Assembly: GCA_963662175.1 (NCBI GenBank)
Contig: OY759223.1
Span: 17,895,460-17,959,459, forward strand
Direction: 5' to 3'
DNA: 64,000 nucleotides
From: Aradus depressus
Lineage: Eukaryota; Arthropoda; Insecta; Hemiptera; Aradidae
Shown: one piece after another, positions 31,601 to 43,913 of the stretch
Layout of the letters: every line of letters begins with the position of its first letter
How positions within the stretch are numbered: position 1 is the first letter of the stretch
Made by a program: the position numbers and the translations under genes
The notes under the pieces: generated by a model
What the model saw: only the letters and a program-made list of their open reading frames with translations
What the model was told of the DNA's origin: nothing
Database searches by the model: none

Positions 31601-34600
31601 ACATCACTGAAAAAATATTACATCCACAATCACTTTCACAATCTAAACAGTTAGCCATATCATAAAATTCTTTGTATCTTTTAATAAAATCTTTAATTTT
31701 ATGATATGGCTAACTTGTTTAGATTGTGAAAGTGATTGTGGATGCAATATTTTTTCAGTGATGTACTTGAAAATGTCCTGATAGGACGAAATATTGTTTT
31801 TGTTGTATGGTAATGAAGAAAAAATAAAGAAAAAGAATAAATGGGACCAAAAAAGGGCTATAAGATGGTAATTATTGAAATACCTACATAAAAATAATTT
31901 ACGTTTTTATTTATTTATTTCTTTTTTTACATTTACTTTATGTCCAGAACTGCCACATTTATACTAATATTTAAAATGTTACCAAACATTTCTCGATATG
32001 AACATGCATACCTCAGATGCAGCGCGACTAATGTTGCAATATTTTTGTTTTAGATTAAAAATGAACTCAACAAGAAAGAATACCTTTGACATAAACACTC
32101 CTGATGGTGTTGCCCGTTTTTTATTTTTATGAGAAATCTTGTCCCACAACATCTTATTATCACATATGAGCAAAAAAACGTCGTTTTTCCAAAGTTTAGT
32201 GTTTTATTAAAAACCAACTAACTATAAGTATATCCGAAGCGAAGAATTCTTATACACCAGCCATGACTGAGTATTTGTTAAGTCGTGGCTGAAGATGGTA
32301 GCAATACCAAAAGCACTCCCATATTTTATATATATTTTGTGAAATAGACAATATTGACAATATTTTTAAAAAACATTCGTTTTTATTTATTTTTTGCTAA
32401 TGAAAATGTTGAAAAAATGTTATTAGTTTTAAGTGGATTCAGTTTAGTAACGTTCAGCAGTAAATAACCCCTTGATAAGTTTTTATTGTATGGGCAACCT
32501 TTGACATGTTGCGGGCCAAACTTTAGTGTGCAAATACGTTCGCGGGCCGCGTAGATGGTTCAAAATAAAATAACGTCGGACTTGTAGTGTTCATAATTTT
32601 TAGCGATAGATATCAGACATGAAATAATAAGACAATGTTATTATAATACAATTTATTAAAATAGCAAAATGAAATGAAAAAAAATAGGTACAATATTATA
32701 ATTAAATCGTGAAATTTGGAATTAATACAAACTACGAAAGTTAAGTAGCGACACCGAAATTAATGAGACACTTGAGCTTGAATTTGGGAAACTAATCCAT
32801 TGATGTTTGGATTAATTCCACTGATACAAAGACGTAAAGAATTTTCCAAATTATCTTCAGTGAGCCTTATACGATGTTTTGATTTATTAACTTTCATAAT
32901 TGAAAAGAACTGTTCGCATTTATAAGTACTGCCAAACGCACAAATCAATCTTCTTGCGAATTTTCTAAGCTGCGGAAAATGGTCTTCTTCGAGGTATTAC
33001 GAGCGTGTATAAACACGCGATGACATGCATTTTTCCTCACTCGCCTTGCTCTCTCACTTGATTCCGCAGGAGCAAGCGACAAACCCCATCCTACTCGATC
33101 TTCCTAATTTGGAGTGAGTGTGAGTAAGTAGTGTAATATTTTTTTTTTTTAATTGGTTTTTTCAAAATGTCTCGCGGGCCGGACCAAATCTTATAGCGGG
33201 CCGGTTGTTGCCCACATATGCTTTAAATTAACAAAAGAGTGAAAGCTATGTTTTAATTGTATAACTCTTAAATGGGGATAACACTCCCCCGCCCTACAGA
33301 TCCACCACTGTTACCTTGTTCGGGTTGTAGTGTCCAAGGGTGGAGGCACAGCCCATGGAGACATCCCCCTTCTCATGGATGTGGAAGCCATGCAGACCTG
33401 GGGAGATACCCTCCACAGTGCCAATGATCCGGACATTGTTTCCGCTCTCGATAAATGTTACATTTCCCCGTGCAGAGCCGAACAGCACCGCAATCGCACG
33501 TCGCTCCTGAAACAATAACACTCTCTTTTTAGTATAACACACAACTGGAAGCCATGATAGATTTCTCTAAAACAGTAGAATAACATTTGCAAAATGGGTT
33601 ATGTACCCATCCTCTAGACTTTTGTCCTCTCAATTCGTAGATAGGAAGATATTCGGTTCGCCATGTATAATTATAATAATAGTAATATTTATCTCCACTA
33701 AACTATAGCATGGTAATTGGATATGTCATACAATTTTGTACATCAAAATAAATTATAAATTATATACAAGTTGTATATAATTTATAAGTTATTTTTTTTC
33801 CCCCTTATGTACGTTGCATATTAACCATGTCACTGTGTTTTCATCTACTTATTTACGACAAGGCCCAGGGAGGGAGTTCTATCTACGAAATAAAACTCAC
33901 TCCCGGGCGGGATTCGAACCCACTAACCATGGTGAGACCATGCGACCAAAGCCCTACGCTCTAGCCCGCACGGCCCCCTAACATACAAGTTAAATGTCAT
34001 ATATTGTGCGGAAAAGCAGTGGAGGTGGTGAGCGAAGAGTCAGGCGTTGAATTGAGCCCAATGGATATTTGGGTTTTCAATTATGCGCCAGTTACTTCAA
34101 TTGATGTGGAGCGCTCATTCAGCCGATACAAATAAATTTTAATGCCAGACAGGCGATCCTTTTTGTTTTAAATTTAAAAAAAAGTAATTGTGTGTAATTG
34201 TAACAGTTTTTTAGACTATTAAGTTTTTCTCTTTAAATAATTTTTTATATCACTATATTTTTAACTTTATTTTTTTGTTTATATATTTTTTTATATAATA
34301 AATTTTATGTCTATAAAGACTTTTTATTACTTCTGTAGTTTATTTTATTCTATAGCTACTTTTTTCTTTTGCAGCTTTTTGCATACTTTTAGTTTTAATA
34401 GCATATTTTGCCAAATACATTTGCATATATATGTGCATATTTCGCTGTTTTTATTGCATACAAATCACAGCCTTAGTAATTACGATAGAAATGACCGAAT
34501 GTTAAGAAACGGAAAGTAAAAATGAAAGCAAGAATTAAACTTTTTATATTCCAAACACAACGTTTAAATTATGGTTATTTTATTCATTTTTGAATAATGG

Positions 34601-37600
34601 GGAAAAAAATGTGGTTTTCGAATAGTGGATTCCTTCTGACAAACATTTTAAAATGTTTTTATTTATTTCAAGAAGTGGAAAAGGGCATCAAAGAAGTTGA
34701 TTCCTCTATTTGTTATACTCAGGGGCGTAGCCAGGATTTTGAGCAGGGGGGGGGGGGGGGGGGCAAAGTTAGGCTACGAGAGTGGGGGGTATAGACTCCC
34801 GGGGACACAGCCCGCAGTTTCCGTGATTAGCGTTGCAGACTTTTTGTTATTAATTTGGGAGACTCGGACTATAATACTTGAGTTGACTTTGTATGAGCAG
34901 CAAAAATGCAAAGCTCAACATCAGCAAATGCACCTGTGGTTTCTGTGCTTTTAGAATTAAATGACCCACATCCAATAGCGTGCATTTGCTGCTGCTGCGC
35001 TTTGCATTTTTACTGCGCTTGTAAAATCAGCATTAAGAGTATAAGGTATAATAACATAAATGAATATTTTGAGCGAGGAAATGAAATGATGGAATTCATG
35101 TATATTTAAATAAATGTAATATGACTTGTTTTGTACATGTACATTTAGGTAACGGCTGATTGCTGATTTAGGAATCAGACGCACGGCAAATTTGAAGATC
35201 CTATTGGTAACTTGCAAACAAGCCATTTTAAATAAAAACTATTTTTTTAGTTTATTTAATTTTTATCTTGGTTTTTTGCTCTGCCCTCCCCCCCCGGTTA
35301 TACTTCATTCAAAAAGAGTAGAACAATGTTTAGTTATATGACATTCTAGAGCAATTTAACACGAAATTCCATTATGTTATTGTAACTATAACCAATTAAA
35401 GAAGAAACCTTAGAATGGGAGATCAGGGCCAGTATTGGACCTTGTAACAGATTCTAACACACCTGTATCTAGAGTCACTTGCTAGTCATTAGAGGCCGCT
35501 ATGAATCATTTCGTTTGACTTGAAGGACAGTTTGAATCATATATGAAAACATCGTACATAGAATAATTAATAGAAGAACAATGCTGCAGAGAAAAATTGG
35601 TGGGAAAGTGGCGGATACAAAGGGGGGGGGGGGGGGGGGGGGGGAGAGCAGAATTACCGCCCCCCCCCCCCCTCTCCTAGCGCAGAGGTCATAAGTCCGT
35701 TTCGTTGAGGATAAAGAAATATTAACGTTAAATTGGGAAAGACGTTCTAGTGATGCGCGAAGGATCTCTTGCGGTCTTGCGCACAGACTTTAATGACGTC
35801 ATTGGCTTCTATCATCTCTAATCTAAACAATCCGCCTACTCTACACTACTATTTGGACATGTGTATGTGTTATAGCTAAACATAAACGATGACTAACACA
35901 CGAATGTCAACAAAATAAACAAAATCGAAATCAAAATTTGATCAATAATAATCAGATAAAATCTATTCGAAACAATAAAAATTTGACCCTTTTAATTGTA
36001 AATTGTTAAGAATTCAAATCTTCTAAACACATAGGAGTGTAGAGGGCGCCGGTAACTTAGAGGAGTCTATCGAGCTCAAGATCGTGGATTCGAAACCGGC
36101 CGAAGCTCAAGTTTTTTTTTATATGGGAGATGAAAAATCTTGAGCACACCGTCCTTCCGATTGGTTGTATAAACGATGTCAGGTACTCGGTAAAGATACC
36201 TACCCTAGGTAGGCAAAATTTAAGACTCCCACAGTAGTAGGGGATATGACCTCGTAGCTAAAGCCCGGACATGAGTCGCAATAACTAATGTCAGATCAAA
36301 ATTAAATTGTAAAATTCATCTTGGAGCAAAATTATATCCTGTCCTATGTGAGCTATTTTTCGTTAAATGCAAATGTCATAATGTATACAACACCTTGACT
36401 GAATTCCAGTTAACCTATGGTCTAAGTTGTTAGGATGGTATCTACTGTTCAAATTTCAAATATAGTAGAGGGCGCCGGTAGCTCAGTGGTAAGCGTGCTT
36501 GTCTTCTGAGCTCAAGAACGTGGGTTCGAAACCCAATCGAGGCCCTTAGTTTATTTTATCTGGGAGGTAAAATAAAGTTAAACACGCCGTCCTTCGGATG
36601 GGACGTTAAACGATGGTCCCGAGCCTGTACGATGTCAGGTACTCGTTAAAGACCCCTGCACTTGGTGAATGAAAATTTAGGGTAGGCAAAATTTAGGACT
36701 CCCACAGTAGAGTCGGGCTCATGTCCACCAGAGTGACGAGAGAGCGCTCTGGTAGTAGGCGATATGACCTCTTAGTTAAAGCCCGGGCATGAGTCATGAA
36801 ACCTAACCTAACCTTTTTTTAGTTTTTACAATTCATTTCTGCTGTATATCTTTATTTCATTTCAACTTTTACTCACTGCTGATTTGTTATTCTTATTCAG
36901 CTGAATTATTATAGTTTTAGGCTTAAAGAGCGAAAAACAGAGAAAGATGGAACAAATGTGTTACAGCACTATTTAAGATATAACCCTCATTTTACTTTTT
37001 GCTTTTGTTTTGTTTTATTTTTATTTTATTTTAATCAAGAAGTAACAGTTATACTTAAGAAATAATTTAATTTAATTTTGGAACATTCGTTAATTTCTTT
37101 TCTGATCTCTTCTGTTGAAAGAGCAGTAGACTCAAAACCTTCAAAAGGAGAGGCTTTTGTTCTAAAAGAATGTCAATAAAGCTATTTTATTTTATTTTTA
37201 TTTATTTTATTATTCAGCTGAATTATTATAGTTTTAGGCTTAAAGAGCGATTTTATGTTTTTACTTACAATTTTTGTTTATCTTATTACTATTTATACGA
37301 GTACATATTTACATGAGCTCTGTATTTCCTGGTTAGCAGATAAACTTTATCTTTACATGTTTCTTAATGTTCTGGAGGTTTCAAATCTTTCTTGATGTTT
37401 GCTCTATTGGGTAATCAAATTGTTTTCAGTGTTTTTTATATTTTACAATATTATCGTTTTTAATATAAAGTTTTTTTTATTTTAATTTGTTTTTTATTAT
37501 TTATATTAAGTATTGTAACTTTTACATACTATGAAAACAATAAAATGTCTTCATTCTTCTTTTCTTCAAATTATGAAGCACTGTCATTTAACGACGGAAC

Positions 37601-40600
37601 ACTATGTTACTGCATTCATAAATTAAGCTCTACATGTTTTTTTTTTTTTAATTTCCTTATTCAATAAAACCAAAACAAGAATAAAGTAATAACTTAAAAT
37701 AGACATACAAATTAACGCTCGGATATTAAATATATCAATTTGATGGCATTGATATACATATGTTGCATCATATAGTATATAGTATGCACTCACGTAGTAG
37801 GCTGTTTCGATCGCCTCCACAAATATGCACTTCTACACATTTAAAATGGGATGGAAGTTTTATCATAGAACCATTAGCAAATTTTGAGGTGGGCATGTCA
37901 ACGATAGTTATCCTCCCGTCCCTTGTTGGCCTTTAACCCTACTGCCTTACTCGGAAATAGTAAAACTGTTTGTTTCCTGTCCGATATAAAAAATAATGTT
38001 TAGATTTCCAAATCTTAATTAGTTTTTTTTTTTCGTTTTTAATTTCCTTTCTAATAAGTTTATTTATTTATTTAAAGTTTCATTGTTATTTATATTATTT
38101 TTTCTTAAATAAATACATAGAGATTGTGTTGGCTGTGGCTAGCTGAAACCATTAAGGAAGGGGAAAAAAAGTGCGTGTGCATAGAGAAATTATAGAGACC
38201 CCCCCCCCCCCCCCTCCCCTAGGAATAACTAAGGATTTATAGCAATTTCACAAAATATATCAACATACATCTTCTTGAATTGATGAATGATGATACAAAG
38301 ATGTTAGTGAGTCATGCTGATTGCATCTGGTAACATATGAGTCAACTATGTAAATGTTTCATTTCTTTTTTTTTTTCTTTTTTTTTCTGTTTTCCTTAAG
38401 ATAAAAGACGCAAGAAATATATTTGTACATCGTGACTTGAAGGTTACAATAGATAAATCTAAATTTGTTGACATACAACTGTTCAAAAGCACCCGCAATC
38501 TCTGAGCAAAATGAAAAAAAAAATATTGATACCTAACTAAATAAATCGAGTGTAAACTCAAATTAAATTTACTCCATATAACTTATTGTTATTAATTGTT
38601 TGTTAATATGCTTATTAACTTATATCTATTTTTAGATGTAGGTACGAGAGGTGATCAAAAAGTTCCAGGACTGATTTTTTTTTAATGTACAAGTTATTGG
38701 ACACTGTCCCGCTCAAAGTACTCCCCTTGGGAAGCTATACATTTTTCCCACCGCTGGAAGGACTCTGAGAACACATCTTCTGGAATGCTGTTCAGCTCCT
38801 CCAGCGATTTTTCTTTAATTTCGTCAGTTGAGTGAAAGCTTTGCCCTTTTAAGGGTCTTTTGAGTTTCAGAAACAGGAAAAAGTCCGCAAAGACCAGGTA
38901 TGGTGAGTACGGGGGCTGGGGGATGACTGCCAAGCCGTTTTTCTTGCAATAATCGCGAATGAGCAACGCAGAATGAACAAGCGCGTTGTCATGTTGCAGG
39001 TCTCTTCCTCCTCAAAGCCTTGCGCAAATGTCACAGTGTTTCAAGGTAACGAAAACTATTAATTGTCTCTGTGATTTGATCGCACCAGAACGTTCACACT
39101 GGCAATATGATCGTCGTCACTCGAAGTTGATGGTTTTTGGAAGAAGGGAAGTTATCCTCATTCCTCCAACGTAATGAAGGTAGAGGAGATCATGGTAGCC
39201 CGGATGATCCTCCGAACCACCTCGTCTGACCAGCAGTGGTGGCAGACCGACAGAGACAGGAAGAGCTTAATACTTGAGGGGAGAAACTGGCACTCCCTAA
39301 GTAGTAGCTACTTAAATAATAGCTAACAGCTCTCTCGGCCAGGACCATCTCAGGCTTCGGGGAGGATTGTCGAGATGAGAATTGGATTACAAAAATTGGG
39401 CAAAAGGATTTTTATGATAAGAAAGTTTAAAAACGAGACTTGACGAAGTCGTTGACAGAAGGAATTTTACGGTCATTATGGAGGGTAAGGTTACAAACAT
39501 AAAAGGGTGCATCGACAATCGTTCTTAGGACTTAGGTCAGATGAAAGGATTGAAAATTGTTCAAACAACTGATATTATATAAAACCGCTTGGACGACTGA
39601 AGGACAAGCTGAGCAGATGAAGAGGGCAGCTGTCGATAGGAGGGAAACGTAAAGATAGGTTCATACCGCCTTCAAATCGAAATTTTAAACTTTCTGTTGA
39701 CTATAGCTCCTATTGGTATGCTACGAATAATAATATTTACGATAATATTATCACTGACATTATTCCACCAAATATAGAAATGTTCAACAAGGAACATGGA
39801 GAGCGGCCAGGGACGCTAACCACTGATCTACAAAAACCTGCTGCCAAGCCTAGTTGTTGGTGCACACAACGTGACCAGGTAAAACGGTTATTTATTTGTG
39901 AACTTACCTTGAGGTAACGACCTTCAACATTTCACTGATATGAAAACACTAATAACTTGATATTTCGAATTTTATCATTAGATTTTTTTAAATATTTATT
40001 ATTTTTACAAAGGAAAGATAAGAGAAATCCTATTGATTGGAGAAACGTTGCAAGAATTTCATAATATAACATGTATACCATCACAAAGCAAGCAGGGCAC
40101 CATCTAACTTAAATCCGCCTCTGTATACAATCTGGTCTCATCTCTTCAAAACCGGTATTCTTGTGAAGCCATACCAAGGGGAAGAATGAAGCCAATCAAG
40201 TTAATAAAGCCCCAAAGAGGGCGACGAAAAAGAATCAGTGGAAACTGGTTCAAAGCATAGATATTATACAGAAGGGAGAGGCTGTTTTATATATGCCGCT
40301 TGGCATGGCTGAAGGACGAGCTAAGCAGGTGGAGACGGCAGCTGTCGATAGGATGGAAACGCGAAGAGACAGGTTCTCCAACATTCACCGTCTGGGGAGT
40401 AGTATAAAACGTTTCTACCATATGTAGAGGAATTCGAGGTTCTGTCGTGTAAAAAAAAATTCAAAATTTGGCCAACGTTTGGAAAACTATTTATTTTCTT
40501 CTTCAGGGCCTTATAATGACTTGAGTAGATGTGTGTGTGAAGGTGTTGTGAGTTTGTGTCCAGTATAGTGCTATGAACACAAAAATGGGAAACCCATCAG

Positions 40601-43600
40601 CTAAATATAAAATAAGAGGAACAAACGAAACAAAATATGAAATAATAAATAAAAATATTATGAAATAAATAACACGGAATTACACTGATTTTTGAGTTGA
40701 GTCCATCTCCCCAAAACTCACTCCCTCAGTGTGTAATAATAACATCAGGACGAACTGGCAAAGGAGGGAGTGATTGGTACGGAGCTAGCAACACCTTCAC
40801 CACACACATCCATTCAAGTCATTATAGGGTCCTGAAGAAGAAAATAAATAGTTTTCCAAACGTTGGCCAAATTTTGAATTTTCTTTTACACAACAGAACC
40901 TCGAATCCCTTCTACAGTCAAAAGATACTGTCGACTCTATTAATCATTTTTCTACCATAATATTTGTTTCGAGACTCATGACTAATTTCAAGGTCATATC
41001 GCCTACTACCAAATGACTTTTCGTCGCTCTGTTGGACACGTGCTCGACTCTACAGTAGGAGTTCTAAATGTCGCCTACACAGGTAGTTACGAGGGTCTAT
41101 AACGAATACCTAACATCGCACAAGCTTCAGACTATAACTTAAGGTTTAATAAGTCTTTGGTGAATGTATTTCCATGAAACGAATTAATCAAGTTGACTTA
41201 CATAAAGACTTCTGAATCTTCATATTAAATTTTGTGTCCATACATTCATTAGATTGGCAGTTGTTAAGGTTTTTGAGTTGAAGCTTCTTGATCCCCACTT
41301 CCTTTCAACTGATTTCGCAGAAAATTATGTGTCTTCCTTATTCGGTTTTGAATTTGGATATTTATCTAAGTATGATATTTATATTTATGTCGATAATTTC
41401 ATTACAACGGCAGTTATTAGAGTTTCTGTGTTAAGCCTCCCCCCTTCCCTTTGACTGATTTGGCTGAAAATCAATAGATGTCGTCCTTAGAGGGTTCTGT
41501 ATAGACATATATAATATCGTGCCGATACATTAATTCTCTCTAGAGTTATTGTGTTCACACACAAACCGACATGTTTTTTTTGTAGTTAGGGTCAGTTAAA
41601 CATGAAATTCTGATCAAAAATTAACATCGAATTTCTCACCGTTTACATTGTACAGCTGGGGAATTAAAGGCTAAAAGTTTGGTTCAAAATTGTAAGTATT
41701 CCAAAAACCCTCAGACTGATAACACATGAGGGCGTCGGTAGCTCAGTGGTATGCGTGCTTGTCTTCTGAGCTCAAGAACGTGAGTTCGAAACCCGACCGA
41801 GGCCCTTAGTTTATTTTATCTGGGAGGTAAAATAAACTTAAGCACGCCGTTCTTCGGATGGGACGTTAAGCGATGGTCCCGAGCCTGTACGATGTCAGGT
41901 ACTCGTTATAGACCCCTACCCTAGGTGAATAAAAATTTATGGTAGGCAAAATTTAGGACTCCCACAGTAGAGTCGGGCTCATGTCCACCAGAGTGACGAA
42001 AGAGCCCCATCAAAATTGTCTTTCAATTCCGTTTTATTTATTTATTTACTTATTATTTTTATTTTTTTTTTCTGTTCTTGTCCTAATAATTAAGATAAAT
42101 TTTCGTCCCGAGGACCTACCACTGGGTGGCCTTCCCCTCACATGCCCTTCAAGCCAACATATCAATACCATCATATATGCTAGTTGTTGCACCCTAGCAA
42201 CAGTTGTATCTTTATAAATAAAAGACAAAAAAAAAAAAAAAAAAAAAAAAAAGTATTCCTTCTGAAATACATGATATGAAAGGAACAAATCACACTATGA
42301 TAAAAACAGATTTAGAGGTACCTAATTTTGTTTATTCACATTGTATTTTGTTTTACAAAGTGAAATATGTTCTTTACTGTGCATTTATTTTTTATGAAGT
42401 TTCAAATAGTTTTCTCCCTTGTAAGTTAGTTCAATGTGTTTTAAAATGTGATTAATTCTATACCTGATAATAATATCAAAACAAGTGTTGAGATTAGGAA
42501 ACATTTTTCACTTTCTTATTTATACTAAGATAGAACATACTTAGTTATTGTGACTCATACCGGGCTTTTAACTTTGAGGTCATATCGCCTACTACCAGAC
42601 AGCTCTTTTGTCGCTCTGGTGGACATGAGCCCGAGTCTACTATACAAGTTCTAAATTTTGCCTACTCTAAATGTTTATCTAGGGTAGAGGAATTAAACGA
42701 ATACCTGACATCGTACAGCGGACCATCGTTTAACGTCACATCCGAAGGACGGAATCCTCAAGGTTTTTTCCCTTCCCTTTCCCATCTTGAGATCAATAAG
42801 CAAGCACGCATACCACTGAGCTACCGGCTCCCTCAATATAGCATATGTATCCTTATACTAACAATATATATCTTTCACTAATTAGGAAATATTGTAATAT
42901 TGAAAAAATGACTTGTTTAATCGAAACTCTCTTCAAATAAGTTGTAGAGAAAAAGACACATTTCATATGGAACACATTTTTTCGAAGGCCGCCCGGTTCG
43001 TGAGATAAATGCCGAAAATCGACTTAAAAGGACAACTCGACACACCTTTTTATTTTAAGATTCGTTTAAAAAGGAATGGACCTTATGACATTTCAAACGA
43101 TCAATATGACATCAGTTTTAAGACAATGCGTAGTACAAAGTGACAGCGTTCACTACAGTGTGTAATTGACTTCATCTATATATGTATACGAATAAGACGG
43201 CGCCGGGCGCCGGTAGCTCAGTGGTATGCGTGCTTGCCTACTGAGCTCAAGATCGCGGGTTCGAAACCCTGCTGAGGCCCTTAGTTTATTTTATCTGAGA
43301 GGTAAAAAAAATTGAGCACGCCGTCCTTCATATGGTCCCAAGCCTAAAAAATCCTTTACTCGTTAAAAGGACCCCTACCCTAGGTGAATACCATGTCCAC
43401 CGGAGTGACGAAAGAGCGCTATGGTAGTAGGCGATAATGCACGCTTCATAATGGAGGGAACCTACAGCAGCATCCTGGATTTTATTAAGGATACATGGCT
43501 GCTGTAGGGGCAAAAACACACACAGGGCACACAATAGACCTGTTCTGGCCGCGGTCACACCTTCAGCCCTCAAAAAAAAAAGGACAATTCTCAAACAAAG

Positions 43601-43874
43601 AACCGGAGAGAGGGTCTCCTGTTTACCTGGTGACAGGAAGAGCAGATAACCTGTTTTTTTTTGTCCAACAGGCAAAATATTTCCAAGACCAAAGTCATAA
43701 CTATTGGGAGTATCTAATTGGTGAGGAGAAGAATGCATTCCTATTTTTCTGGCCTTTAAGCCAATATATTTCTAAATTATCAATTCATCATCCATTTGTA
43801 ATGACTTTAATAATATCACTAAAACATTGATGCGGAGTTTTGATCACAATTTCATGTTTTCCGACTTTTAATTC

Positions 43875-43913
<39 letters not shown>

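Noticed and set aside
31550..31800. Hammerhead-like core in the third palindrome
   Set aside because: It has CGAAATATTG but GTCCTGATAGGAC instead of CTGANGA, so the catalytic box is missing.
36470..36545. tRNA gene at SINE family 1 heads
   Set aside because: All copies are followed by the same 260 bp body; these are SINE promoters.
36795..36813. Interstitial telomere array
   Set aside because: Only two or three CCTAA units, always at SINE ends; too short to be a telomere remnant.
40476..40865. Active hammerhead in the fourth PLE-type family
   Set aside because: Both arms have C instead of G before AAA in the core, so the catalytic GAA is not present; counted only as related.
43328..43830. 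Gene on either strand (136 and 111 codon ORFs)
   Set aside because: The ORFs overlap antisense, begin inside a SINE and show no motif or splice context.
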